Assembly (NCBI RefSeq): GCF_001509475.1
Contig: NZ_LLZG01000176.1
Coordinates: 22,289-86,288 of the forward strand
DNA length: 64,000 bases
Reading direction: 5' to 3'
Origin: Streptomyces regalis
GTDB lineage: Bacteria; Actinomycetota; Actinomycetes; Streptomycetales; Streptomycetaceae
Both the position numbers and the translations under genes were made by a program. The notes below the pieces were generated by a model. That model did no database searches and was not told the origin of the DNA. It saw only the letters and a program-made list of their open reading frames with translations. Shown here piece by piece: positions 55,360 to 63,653 of the stretch; position 1 is the stretch's first letter; each line of letters begins with the position of its first letter.

Positions 55360-56270
55360 TGAGTTCCCCGACCGTCGACCGCGACCTCGCCGTGGACCTT
55401 CCCGAGGCTCCCCGCCTGAAGGGCCGGGGCACGCCGTGGCGGGAGCGGTTCTTCCAGCTCAGCCTGTGGGCCTCGCTCGCCGTGGGTGTGGTCTTCCTGG
55501 CTTCGCTGCTGGTCTACGTGGTGGTCGAAGCCTGGCCCCGCCTCGACTCGCGGATCTGGACGAACTTCCCGGACATCATCGATCCGTCCAGCGCCGGTGC
55601 CCAGTCGGCGATCATGGGCACGATCTGGGTGATCGCCTTCACCGCGCTGTACTGCCTGCCGACCGGCGTCCTCACCGCGATCTACCTGGAGGAGTACGCC
55701 GACCCCAACCGCTGGTACAACCGCGCGATCGAGATCAACATCCAGAACCTGGCGGCCGTACCGTCCATCATCTACGGCATCCTCGGACTCGGCGTCATCT
55801 CCCGCGGCCTCGGCTTCGGCCAGACGGTCCTGACGGCCTCGCTGACCCTGTCGCTGCTGGTGCTGCCCGTCGTGATCATCTCCTCGCGCGAGGCGATCAG
55901 GGCCGTACCGCAGTCGATCCGGCAGGCGTCCCTCGCGCTGGGGGCGACCCAGTGGCAGACCATCTGGCGCCAGGTCCTGCCGGCCGCGGTGCCCGGCATG
56001 GCGACCGGCTCGATCCTCGCCTTGTCGAGGGCGATCGGTGAGGCCGCGCCGCTGCTGCTGCTCGGCGGGCTGACGTTCATCACCTTCAACCCGACCGGTG
56101 TGCAGAGCCCGTTCACCGTCCTGCCGATCCAGATCTTCAACTGGATCAGCCAGTCCCGCGCCGAGTTCGTCTCGCTCGCCTCCGCCGCGATCGTCGTCTT
56201 GCTGGTGATCCTGCTGGCGATGAACTCCCTGGCGATCTGGCTGCGCAACCACTTCTCCCGCCGGTGGTGA
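55359..56270 (+). CDS. pstA: phosphate ABC transporter permease PstA
   Basis: A 303-residue inner membrane subunit of the high-affinity phosphate importer. Six hydrophobic segments are visible; the conserved loop reads [20 protein letters not shown] and [20 protein letters not shown], then [20 protein letters not shown] is the coupling motif that contacts PstB. The C-terminus ends [16 protein letters not shown] 55359 overlaps the pstC stop and has GGAGG about 12 bases upstream. The gene looks intact, but its partner PstC is broken and no pstS is in the window, so function would depend on a complete set elsewhere. Confidence 0.92.
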   Translation: MSSPTVDRDLAVDLPEAPRLKGRGTPWRERFFQLSLWASLAVGVVFLASLLVYVVVEAWPRLDSRIWTNFPDIIDPSSAGAQSAIMGTIWVIAFTALYCLPTGVLTAIYLEEYADPNRWYNRAIEINIQNLAAVPSIIYGILGLGVISRGLGFGQTVLTASLTLSLLVLPVVIISSREAIRAVPQSIRQASLALGATQWQTIWRQVLPAAVPGMATGSILALSRAIGEAAPLLLLGGLTFITFNPTGVQSPFTVLPIQIFNWISQSRAEFVSLASAAIVVLLVILLAMNSLAIWLRNHFSRRW

Positions 56271-56332
56271 GCCCCGTGACCGACCCCACCAGTCGCCCCG
56301 AGATGCCCGTTTCCGCCATGCAGGAGCCCGTC

Positions 56333-57181
56333 ATGACCCCACCCACCGACGCCACCGGCGGCACCAAGACCCCCCAGGTCACCTTCCGCGACGCGCCGTC
56401 CCTGGCCAGTCCGGTGTTCGAGGTCAGCGGTCTGTCGGTCTTCTACGGCGACCACGAGGCCGTCCGCGACGTCAACATGACCATCGGTCAGCGCCAGATC
56501 ACGGCGATGATCGGCCCGTCCGGCTGCGGCAAGTCCACCGTGATCCGCTGCTTCAACCGCATGAACGACCTGGTGCCCACCGCCCGCGTGGCCGGCAAGA
56601 TCCGCTACCACAACGAGGACCTGTACGGCCGTGACGTCGACCCGATAGAGGTGCGCCGCCGCATCGGCATGGTCTTCCAGAAGCCCAACCCGTTCCCCAA
56701 GTCGATTTACGACAACATCGCCTACGGCCCCAGGGTGGGCGGCTTCAAGGGCAACCTCGACGACCTGGTCGAGGAGACCCTCACCCACGCCGCGCTCTGG
56801 GACGAGGTCAAGGACAAGCTCAAGACCTCGGCTCTGGCGCTGTCCGGCGGTCAGCAGCAGCGGCTGTGCATCGCGCGCACCATCGCGGTCAAGCCCGAGG
56901 TGATCCTCATGGACGAGCCCTGCTCGGCCCTCGACCCGATCGCCACGGCGAAGATCGAGGACCTGATGGAGCACCTGGCCCAGGAGTTCACGATCATCGT
57001 CGCCACCCACAACATGCAGCAGGCCGCGCGCGTCTCGCACCGCACTGCCTTCTTCACCGCCGACGTGGACGACAAGGGCGTACGCCACGGCCGTCTCGTC
57101 GAGTACGACGAGACCGAGCGGATCTTCTCCAACCCCTCCGACCAGCGCACCGAGGACTACATCTCCGGCCGCTTCGGCTGA
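56333..57181 (+). CDS. pstB: phosphate ABC transporter ATPase PstB
   Basis: A 282-residue cytoplasmic ATPase that powers phosphate import. Walker [10 protein letters not shown], the Q-loop [10 protein letters not shown], signature LSGGQQQRL, Walker [14 protein letters not shown] and the switch His in [14 protein letters not shown] are intact. [15 protein letters not shown] is the usual N-terminal strand. ATG 56333 is chosen because AGGAG lies seven bases upstream and the length then approaches that of PstB; the frame is open back to 56264, overlapping pstA. No phoU follows; a regulator gene comes 63 bases later. Confidence 0.93.
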   Translation: MTPPTDATGGTKTPQVTFRDAPSLASPVFEVSGLSVFYGDHEAVRDVNMTIGQRQITAMIGPSGCGKSTVIRCFNRMNDLVPTARVAGKIRYHNEDLYGRDVDPIEVRRRIGMVFQKPNPFPKSIYDNIAYGPRVGGFKGNLDDLVEETLTHAALWDEVKDKLKTSALALSGGQQQRLCIARTIAVKPEVILMDEPCSALDPIATAKIEDLMEHLAQEFTIIVATHNMQQAARVSHRTAFFTADVDDKGVRHGRLVEYDETERIFSNPSDQRTEDYISGRFG

Positions 57182-57244
57182 CGGAGATCGAGATCGAGTC
57201 CTGCGACCGCCCCTTTGCGCGCTTCACGTAAAGGAGTTCACCGG

Positions 57245-58036
57245 GTGACACCCGAACCGCACCGGCCGACGGCGACCGGCTCTCAAACCGGTCCCGGCGG
57301 CCCCGACGACGGCACGCCGCCCCCGGACCTGCTGCTGGCCGAGCCCGACACGGACCTGGCCGCCAAGGTCGTCGCCCGCTTCGCCGCCGCGGGCGTGTCC
57401 ACGGTGGTCTGCCGCGACGGAGCAGAAGCCCTGCTCCAACTCGGTGTGCAGCACCCCGGCGCGGTGCTGCTCAGCGCACCGCTGCCCGTGGTCAGCGCCG
57501 CCCAGGTCACCGCGCTCATCGCCCGGCTCCATCCTGTCCCGGTCATCGTGGGCGCCGGCCCCGACGGCGCCGAGGAGGCCACCGGGGCGGTGGCGGCGGG
57601 CGCGGTGGCGTTCGTCGCTCGCCCGTACCGGGCCGAGGAGATCCTGCCGCTGCTCATGCCCCGCCTCGACACCGACGCGGAGGCCCGCATTGTGGTCGGC
57701 GACGTCGAACTCGACGTCGCCGGCTTCCACGTGTACGTACGCGGTTGCTCCCTCCAGTTGCCGGTGCGCGAGTTCCTGCTGCTGCGCTACTTCATGGAAC
57801 GCTCCAACAAGCTGATCAGCCGCCAGGAGCTGACCGCGGCTCTGTGGGGCACCGAGAAGCCGGACAGCAACACACTCACCGTGCACGTACGGCGCGTACG
57901 TAACAAGATCCAGGAAGCGGGCAGCTGCTGCACCATCGACGCCATCCGCGGCATGGGTTACCGCTTCGAGTGCGGCCCCGGCGCGTGCGCCGAGACGCAG
58001 AGCGCGCCGACATCTCGCCCGGCTCGGGCGCGATAA
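57245..58036 (+). CDS. OmpR-type response regulator with degenerate receiver
   Basis: A 263-residue regulator. Residues 28-140 have the receiver fold (LLLAEPDTDLAAKVVARFAA to MPRLDTD), but the phospho-acceptor Asp is replaced by Ser77 (AVLLSAPLP) and the conserved Lys by Arg126 (ARPYR). The C-terminal winged helix (165-242) is normal: LPVREFLLLRYFMERSNKL, LWGTEKPDSNTLTVHVRRVR and IRGMGYRFE. It cannot be phosphorylated in the usual way and may respond to abundance or ligand. GTG 57245 has AAGGAG nine bases upstream. It follows pstB, where PhoU or PhoB-like regulators are often found, so it may control phosphate or arsenate genes. Confidence 0.87.
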   Translation: MTPEPHRPTATGSQTGPGGPDDGTPPPDLLLAEPDTDLAAKVVARFAAAGVSTVVCRDGAEALLQLGVQHPGAVLLSAPLPVVSAAQVTALIARLHPVPVIVGAGPDGAEEATGAVAAGAVAFVARPYRAEEILPLLMPRLDTDAEARIVVGDVELDVAGFHVYVRGCSLQLPVREFLLLRYFMERSNKLISRQELTAALWGTEKPDSNTLTVHVRRVRNKIQEAGSCCTIDAIRGMGYRFECGPGACAETQSAPTSRPARAR

Positions 58037-58052
58037 AGGGGGAGGGAGTCCC

Positions 58053-58343
58053 GTGCCGGAGGGGCAGGAAGAGGACTCCTACATCGACCTGCCGATCTGG
58101 GCCACGCGCTACCCCCGGTGGGGCATCGTCCACGGCCGTCACCACATCCCTACCGTCGGCACGCTCATGCACCGAAAGGGCTGGCTTTCGGCCAGGGTTC
58201 ACGTGCGGTTCCTGCCCGCAGGCCAGACGCGGTGGCAGACCTTCATCACCGACTGGATCACCATGGCGGAGATCATCACCGCCCCCACGCTCGCCGAGGC
58301 GCGGACGCTGATCTCCCTCTGCCTCACCGACGCATGCACCTGA
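58053..58343 (+). CDS. hypothetical protein, about 96 residues
   Basis: A small soluble protein of unknown family, rich in aromatic and basic residues (IDLPIWATRYPRWGIVHGRH, then HVRFLPAGQTRWQTFITDWI). GTG 58053 has GGGAG a few bases upstream. It starts 17 bases after the regulator stop, so it is probably cotranscribed with pstA-pstB and the regulator. The beta-rich look suggests a small barrel, but no function can be given. Confidence 0.6.
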   Translation: MPEGQEEDSYIDLPIWATRYPRWGIVHGRHHIPTVGTLMHRKGWLSARVHVRFLPAGQTRWQTFITDWITMAEIITAPTLAEARTLISLCLTDACT

Positions 58344-58365
58344 CTGGGCTCGCGGAGGGACGTGG

Positions 58366-59367
58366 TCAGGACGCGGCAGTCCTGGGCGGCGGATGCTCGA
58401 TGGTCCAGCGGCGCTCGATGTTCCGGTCAGGCGGGAACACCGTGTACTGGATCGCGTACTGCGGAGCCGAATGGTCTTCTCCGGCCCAGGGTCTCGGCTG
58501 GCGAGGGCTGTGCGGTTTCCAGTGCAGCCACGGGTCGTGGCGGGGATGGTGGACGACGAACTGGTCTGCCACGTCGTAGGCGACCTCGACCAGGGCCATG
58601 CCGACGGCACCTTCTATGTGCAGGAGGTGGTCCGTGCGCTTGCGCGGGTCGGTCAGTTGCTCGGCCGGGCTGGGCAGGAACAGCAGCCGGTGCGGGTCCA
58701 GGGGCAGCATGATGTCGCTCTGGGCCACGGCGAGGACCTGATCGTCCGCGTCAGGACGATTCCATATGACCACCGGGACGTCGCTGGTGAGCAGGCACAT
58801 ATCGCTGAAGCCCAGGCCCCAGGGGCGGTTGTGCAGCACAAATGCCAGGACGGCGATGTTCTCGACGATGTAGCGCAGGTGGGGGTTGTTCGCGGCGATC
58901 CTGGCGATGTCGTCAGGGAGGTCGGGAGCGTCCTCGGGCGGCGGTTGAGGGTGAGAGAGGCGCTTGCGCTGGCGCGTGGTGCGCAGGATCTGCGCCGCCA
59001 TCCACCAGGAAAGGGCGCTGCGTTGCTCGGGTGGGAGCGGCCACTGTGGTGTCAGGGCCCAGTCCTTGTCGTCGAGGATCGTTTTGAGGGCGGTCTCGGC
59101 GTTGCCCTCCAGCGAGGTGAAGAGCTCCTCGCACGAGTGATGGGGAACGCCGTCCAGGGTGGTGCCCCAGTAGAAGCCGCGCTCGGCGCCGATCGCGCTC
59201 GGTGCCGCCGGGAAAGCCCGGTCGGGGTTGTCGAGGCGCCGCACACGCAGTTCGTACTGACGACGTGCCTGATGTTCGGCGAAGTGCCGCAAGTACATCT
59301 GGGGAACGGTGTGGTCACGCGTCCTGCCGGTTCTGGCCGCCTTCTTTCCTGCGGACGCTCTGCCCAC
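58366..59367 (-). CDS. DUF4238 family protein
   Basis: A 333-residue protein of the DUF4238 family, recognised by DHTVPQMYLRHFAEHQARR near the N-terminus and LTSDVPVVIWN with LPLDPHRLLFLPSPAEQ in the second half. Function is unknown; the family is patchy in bacteria and typical of accessory DNA. GTG 59367 has GGAGGG eight bases upstream and is preferred over the longer open frame. It is convergent with the 96-residue gene and 140 bases from arsC. The sporadic distribution fits the island character of this stretch. Confidence 0.78.
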   Translation of the reverse strand: MGRASAGKKAARTGRTRDHTVPQMYLRHFAEHQARRQYELRVRRLDNPDRAFPAAPSAIGAERGFYWGTTLDGVPHHSCEELFTSLEGNAETALKTILDDKDWALTPQWPLPPEQRSALSWWMAAQILRTTRQRKRLSHPQPPPEDAPDLPDDIARIAANNPHLRYIVENIAVLAFVLHNRPWGLGFSDMCLLTSDVPVVIWNRPDADDQVLAVAQSDIMLPLDPHRLLFLPSPAEQLTDPRKRTDHLLHIEGAVGMALVEVAYDVADQFVVHHPRHDPWLHWKPHSPRQPRPWAGEDHSAPQYAIQYTVFPPDRNIERRWTIEHPPPRTAAS

Positions 59368-59506
59368 GTACCCGCTCCCTCCCCGCGATGTGATGCTCCA
59401 CGGCAAGTAAACAGCGCGCCGCAGGGCACCTGTTGACGACTCTTGCCCTGGAGCTCGGCGGGAGCGGCGGGGTCGCTGTGACGGGGGCTGCGTCAGCGAT
59501 GGCACA

Positions 59507-60211
59507 TCACATGCTGCGTCCGAGATGGCCGTGATCCGAAGAGGTGCCGGGGACCGGGGCGTCGACCAGCTCGCGGGTGAGGCCGTCCACCCGTGCGGCC
59601 AGAGCCGTGCACACCGACCGCGCACTTTCGATGTCCAACCCCGACAGCTCGGGCAGGTCCCAGTCCACATAGCGTCGGCCCGGCAGTACGGCGCAGGCGT
59701 CGCCGCAGCCGAGCGTCACCACGACATCGGCCGCGGCGACGACCTCGGACGTGACGGGCTTGGGGAACTCGTCATCCGTACCCAGGCCGCGCTCGGCAAG
59801 CAGCTGCTGCACGATCGGGGAGATCTCGGATCCTGGATCGGAGCCGGCCGTGCGGACCTCCACCGTGTCCCCGGCCCGGTGGCGAAGGAGAGCGGCGGCC
59901 AGCTGGGAGCGGCCGGCGTTCTCGGTGCAGACGAACAGCACCTGCGGAACCGGCTTGGGGCACAGCCCTGACGCCTTGGCCAACGCGCCCAGGCGCTGAT
60001 CGGCGAACCGTTCCACCAGGATCGGGAGGTGGAGGGTGTTTCGGGCTCGGTGACCGAGGAGCTCGGCGCACTCCTCGACGTAGGCGGCGATGGTCTCGCG
60101 GGAGAAGGCGCGGCCATGGCGTGCGGCCAGGCGGCGGGCGATGCGCTCCAGGACCGGCCCGGTGTCGCGAAGGGGAGGGGTGGCTGGGCCGAAGCGGCTT
60201 TGCTCGTCCAT
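59507..60211 (-). CDS. arsC: arsenate reductase ArsC with N-terminal helical domain
   Basis: A 234-residue protein that reduces arsenate to arsenite. The C-terminal half is a low-molecular-weight phosphatase-like ArsC: the active-site loop is VCTENAGRSQLA with Cys95 and Arg101, and the redox cysteines are Cys169 and Cys173 (LGCGDACAVLPG). The first 85 residues form a separate helical domain (LERIARRLAARHGRAFSRET) seen in some actinobacterial ArsC proteins, probably for dimerisation. ATG 60211 follows GAGGTG; longer starts are shadows. It is divergent from arsR across a dyad. A second, standard arsC is encoded at 63650. Confidence 0.88.
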   Translation of the reverse strand: MDEQSRFGPATPPLRDTGPVLERIARRLAARHGRAFSRETIAAYVEECAELLGHRARNTLHLPILVERFADQRLGALAKASGLCPKPVPQVLFVCTENAGRSQLAAALLRHRAGDTVEVRTAGSDPGSEISPIVQQLLAERGLGTDDEFPKPVTSEVVAAADVVVTLGCGDACAVLPGRRYVDWDLPELSGLDIESARSVCTALAARVDGLTRELVDAPVPGTSSDHGHLGRSM

Positions 60212-60267
60212 GGCGGCACCTCTTCCGTTCGCGACAGAAAACCTCTCCCTGCCTCGCATCATAGGCG

Positions 60268-60288
60268 CCTGTCTATGTATTGGACAGG
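60268..60288. promoter_or_regulatory. candidate ArsR operator
   Basis: A perfect inverted repeat CCTGTC (60268-60273) and GACAGG (60283-60288) with an AT-rich nine-base spacer (TATGTATTG) lies between the divergent arsC and arsR genes. It could control both. Confidence 0.5.
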
Positions 60289-60377
60289 GCGGAGCGAAAG
60301 TGAACCCTGGGTGAACAAGTGGGTAGGAGGGTCTTCGAACGCCGGGGGAACACCTGACCGGCGCTTATGGTGAATAG

Positions 60378-60773
60378 ATGGCTATCTCTACGTATGGCGA
60401 GGAGGCGAAGGCGGTGTCTGACGAGGCGGAGACGTGTACGCCGGGCCTGTCCTGCCTGCTGATCGACCGTGAGGAGGCAGAGCGGCTCGCCGCCATGCTG
60501 AAAGCCATAGCCGACCCAACCCGTCTGCAATTGCTACGCCTCATCGAGCGCGCGCCGAAGGGTGAGGCGTGCGTCTGCGACCTCACCGAGTGCCTGGGGC
60601 TGCGTCAGCCGACCGTCAGCCATCACCTGAAGGTGATGACCGAGGCCGGGCTGCTCAACCGCGACCGCCGCGGCACGTGGGTCTGGTACTCCCTCAACCA
60701 CGATGGACTGCGCCGCGTGCGGGAAATCCTCGACCCGGCGTCGGCAATCGAGCCGGAGCCTGTGGCCGCCTGA
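60378..60773 (+). CDS. arsR: ArsR-family arsenite-responsive repressor
   Basis: A 131-residue winged-helix repressor that leaves DNA when arsenite binds. The metal site in the recognition region is EACVCDL (Cys65, Cys67), as in classical ArsR, and Cys20, Cys26 and Cys72 are further thiols that could join it. The DNA-binding helix reads LRQPTVSHHLKVMTEAGLLN. ATG 60378 is used; GTG 60414 with GAGGAG upstream is a serious alternative that would remove Cys-free N-terminal residues only. It is divergent from arsC and convergent with the flavoprotein gene, 15 bases away. Confidence 0.92.
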   Translation: MAISTYGEEAKAVSDEAETCTPGLSCLLIDREEAERLAAMLKAIADPTRLQLLRLIERAPKGEACVCDLTECLGLRQPTVSHHLKVMTEAGLLNRDRRGTWVWYSLNHDGLRRVREILDPASAIEPEPVAA

Positions 60774-60788
60774 GCCCCACCCTCGGCG

Positions 60789-62222
60789 TTACGACGCGCT
60801 CAGCATCCTGCGCTGTACGTCGAGCTGATGCTCGCTCATCCACGCCTGCGCCGCGACCTGTACCGCGTCCCACGGGGAGCCGAGCGGCGGAGTGTAGGAC
60901 AGGTCGAGCTCGCTCACCCCGTCGACCGACATGCCGTGGAAGATCGCGGTGGCGTAGGTGTCGACCCGCTTGGAGATCTCCGCGCCGCGCCGTCCCACGA
61001 GCTGGGCGCCCAACAGGAGACCGCTGCCGGTGTCGCCGGTGACGCGGATCGAGACGGGTGAGGCGCCCGGGTAGTACGCCTTGTGGTCGTCCGGGCGGCT
61101 GGCGGTGGTGGCCGGGGTCCAGCCGCGCCCGGCGGCTGCTGCTTCCTGGTCGCGCAGGCCGGTGCGGGCCGCGACGAGGTCGAAGACCTTCACGACCTGG
61201 GTGCCCAGGCTGCCGGCGAACCAGCGGCGACCGCCGAGCGCGTTCTCGCCCGCGACCCGGCCCTGCTTGTGGGCGGTCGTCCCCAGCGGCAGCCAGGTCT
61301 TGCCGAGCAGCCGGTGGTGGGTGACGACGCAGTCCCCGGCCGCGTACACATCCGGCAGCGAGGTGCGCATGTACTCGTCGACCTCGATCGCACCCTTCAC
61401 GCCGAGCTTGGCCCCGGCGGTCGCGGCGAGCGTGGTGTCGGGGCGGACGCCGACGACGACCAGGACGAGGTCGGCACCGCGAGTGAAGGTCTTGCCAGTG
61501 GGCCCCGTGGCCCGGACGTGCAGCACTCCGCCGGTCGGGTCGCGGGTGATCGCGGAGACGTGGGTGCCGGTGATCACCTCGACGCCGTGAGTCTCCAGTT
61601 CGGCGTGGACAAGGGCGCCGAGCTCGGAGTCGACGGTCGGCAGGACCTCCGGCAGGGCCTCGATCTGGGTGACCTGCATGCCGCGCGTGCTCAGCGCCTC
61701 GGCCATCTCCAGACCGATGTATCCCGCGCCGATCACGACGGCCGACCTGGGGCGACGCTCGGCGATGGTCTGCATGACCTCGAAGGTGTCGCCCATGCTG
61801 TGCAGCAGGTGCACGCCATCTGTCGGGCCGAGGGCATCGGGCCCGGTCAGGCCCATGATGGGCGGGCGCGCGCTGACCGCGCCGGTGCCGACGATCAGCG
61901 CGTCGTACGGCAGTTCCTCGGCCCGTCCGTCCGCGCCGCGCACCGCCAGCAGCTTGCCGGCCACGTCGATGCCGGTGGCGAGGGTGTCGGTGCGTACGTC
62001 CATGCCGGTGGCCTTGAGGTCGGCGAGGGTGCGATGGGCGAGGTTGCTCCAGTGCCCGACCTCGCCGGAGACGTAGTACGGGATGCCGCAGATGGAGAAG
62101 TTCGGGTACGCGTCGGCCACGACCACGGTGACCTCGCTGTCGGGATCCAGCTCGCGGGCGCGCAGCGCGGCGCTGATGCCGGCGTCGCTGCCTCCGACGG
62201 CGACGATGCGCTTGCTGGCCAC
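60789..62222 (-). CDS. FAD-dependent CoA-disulfide-reductase-like oxidoreductase
   Basis: A 477-residue pyridine nucleotide-disulfide oxidoreductase of the single-cysteine group. The FAD motif is VAVGGSDAGISAALRA, the redox Cys is Cys45 in FSICGIPYYVSG, NAD binding uses AVVIGAGYIGLEMAEAL, and DVYAAGDCV closes the FAD site. A C-terminal dimer domain holds HGMSVDGVSELDLSYTPPLG. These are features of CoA-disulfide reductase and NADH oxidase relatives. GTG 62222 has GGAGG eight bases upstream; the longer frame is a shadow. It ends the arsC-trxB-trxA row and would help keep low-molecular thiols reduced during arsenate stress. Such a gene is common in actinobacterial ars clusters. Confidence 0.88.
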   Translation of the reverse strand: MASKRIVAVGGSDAGISAALRARELDPDSEVTVVVADAYPNFSICGIPYYVSGEVGHWSNLAHRTLADLKATGMDVRTDTLATGIDVAGKLLAVRGADGRAEELPYDALIVGTGAVSARPPIMGLTGPDALGPTDGVHLLHSMGDTFEVMQTIAERRPRSAVVIGAGYIGLEMAEALSTRGMQVTQIEALPEVLPTVDSELGALVHAELETHGVEVITGTHVSAITRDPTGGVLHVRATGPTGKTFTRGADLVLVVVGVRPDTTLAATAGAKLGVKGAIEVDEYMRTSLPDVYAAGDCVVTHHRLLGKTWLPLGTTAHKQGRVAGENALGGRRWFAGSLGTQVVKVFDLVAARTGLRDQEAAAAGRGWTPATTASRPDDHKAYYPGASPVSIRVTGDTGSGLLLGAQLVGRRGAEISKRVDTYATAIFHGMSVDGVSELDLSYTPPLGSPWDAVQVAAQAWMSEHQLDVQRRMLSAS

Positions 62223-62293
62223 CGGGATACCTCCGTTGGAGTGGGAAGAGAAGCGTGCGGTGGGGTGCGCAGGGCACCCCACCGCTGGTCGCG

Positions 62294-62617
62294 TCAGGCG
62301 AGGTGGTCGGCGAGCTCGCGCTCGAGGGCGGCCTTGGGCTTGGCGCCCACGATGGTCTGCACGACCTCGCCGCCCTTGTAGACGTTCATCGTCGGGATGG
62401 ACATCACGCCGTACTGGGCGGCGATGGCGGGGTTCTCGTCGATGTTCAGCTTGACGATCTCGATCTTGTCGCCGTGCTCGGCGGCGATCGCCTCCAGGGA
62501 GGGGGCGAGCTGGCGGCACGGGCCGCACCAGGCGGCCCAGAAGTCGACCAGGACCGGCTTGTCGCTCTTGAGCACGTCCTGGTCGAAGGACTCTTCAGTG
62601 ACGCTCTTGAGAGTCAT
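62294..62617 (-). CDS. trxA: thioredoxin
   Basis: A 107-residue thioredoxin with the standard active site WCGPC (Cys31, Cys34), the cis-Pro loop MSIPTMNVYKGG and normal length. It would receive electrons from the TrxB encoded upstream and pass them to ArsC. ATG 62617 follows GGAGA. The gene is 28 bases after trxB and 71 bases before the flavoprotein, all on the same strand, so it is part of the ars operon. Confidence 0.96.
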   Translation of the reverse strand: MTLKSVTEESFDQDVLKSDKPVLVDFWAAWCGPCRQLAPSLEAIAAEHGDKIEIVKLNIDENPAIAAQYGVMSIPTMNVYKGGEVVQTIVGAKPKAALERELADHLA

Positions 62618-62645
62618 GGTGCTTGTCTCCTACGGATGGTGAGGG

Positions 62646-63653
62646 TCAGACGCCAGCCGTGACCAACTCGTCCTCGACCGTGGTCTCTCCGGCGCCGGTG
62701 TCACCCAGGGCGGCGAGGTACCGCTCGGCATCGAGGGCCGCCTGGCAGCCGGACCCGGCGGCGGTGATGGCCTGGCGGTAGGTGTGGTCGACGACGTCAC
62801 CGGCGGCGAAAACGCCGGGGATGTTCGTACGGGTCGAGGGCGAGGCGACCTTCAGGTAGCCCTCGTCGTCCAGGTCGAGTTGGCCCTTGAACAGCTCGCT
62901 GCGTGGGTCGTGGCCGATCGCGATGAACAGACCGGACACGTCCAGGTCGCGGGTGGCGCCGGTGAAGACGTCGCGCAGGACGACCCCGCCGAGCATGCCG
63001 TCCTTCTCCTTGATCTCCGCGATCTCGCTGTCGAAGGCGAAGGAGATCTTGTCGTCGGCGAAGGCGCGGTTCTGCATGACCTGGGAGGCGCGCAGGGCGG
63101 AGCGGCGGTGGACGACGGTCACGGAGCGGGCGAAGCGGGTGAGGAAGGTGGCCTCCTCCATCGCGGTGTCGCCGCCGCCGACCACGACGATGTCCCGGTC
63201 ACGAAAGAAGAAGCCGTCGCAGGTCGCGCACCAGGACACGCCCCGGCCGGACAGCTCCTCCTCGTTCGGCAGGCCGAGCTTGCGGTAGCCGGAGCCGGTC
63301 GCGACGATCACCGTCCGCGCCCGGTGCACGGTCCCGGCGGTGTCGGTGACGGTCTTGATGTCGCCGGTCAGGTCGACCACGACGACGTCGTCCTCGATGA
63401 TCTCTGCGCCGAACTTCTCGGCCTGCGCCCGCATGTTCTCCATGAGTACGGGGCCGTCGATGCCCTCGGGGAAGCCGGGGAAGTTCTCGACCTCGGTGGT
63501 CGTGGTGAGCGAGCCGCCGACGAAGATCGCGCCGCCGAAGACGAGCGGCTTGAGGTTGGCGCGGGCGGTGTAGAGGGCGGCGGTGTATCCGGCGGGGCCG
63601 GAGCCGATGACGATGACGTTGCGGATCTCGCCGGTGGTCTCGTCGTCGCTCAT
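62646..63653 (-). CDS. trxB: thioredoxin reductase
   Basis: A 335-residue NADPH:thioredoxin reductase. FAD binding is shown by [20 protein letters not shown], the redox disulfide by WCATCDG, NADPH binding by [13 protein letters not shown], and [21 protein letters not shown] is the C-terminal FAD motif. ATG 63653 overlaps the stop of the upstream arsC by four bases (ATGA), which links it tightly to arsenate reduction. It is a cluster copy; the housekeeping trxB lies elsewhere in streptomycetes. Confidence 0.96.
   Translation of the reverse strand: MSDDETTGEIRNVIVIGSGPAGYTAALYTARANLKPLVFGGAIFVGGSLTTTTEVENFPGFPEGIDGPVLMENMRAQAEKFGAEIIEDDVVVVDLTGDIKTVTDTAGTVHRARTVIVATGSGYRKLGLPNEEELSGRGVSWCATCDGFFFRDRDIVVVGGGDTAMEEATFLTRFARSVTVVHRRSALRASQVMQNRAFADDKISFAFDSEIAEIKEKDGMLGGVVLRDVFTGATRDLDVSGLFIAIGHDPRSELFKGQLDLDDEGYLKVASPSTRTNIPGVFAAGDVVDHTYRQAITAAGSGCQAALDAERYLAALGDTGAGETTVEDELVTAGV

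Noticed and set aside
57182..57244. GTTCACC near 57235 as a PHO box for the regulator
   Set aside because: Only one unit is present, and it overlaps the ribosome binding region; no second 11-base repeat follows.
60694..62277. A second long minus-strand frame over the flavoprotein
   Set aside because: It is the same region in another frame and gives Arg/Pro-rich sequence; the other frame has both nucleotide-binding motifs.
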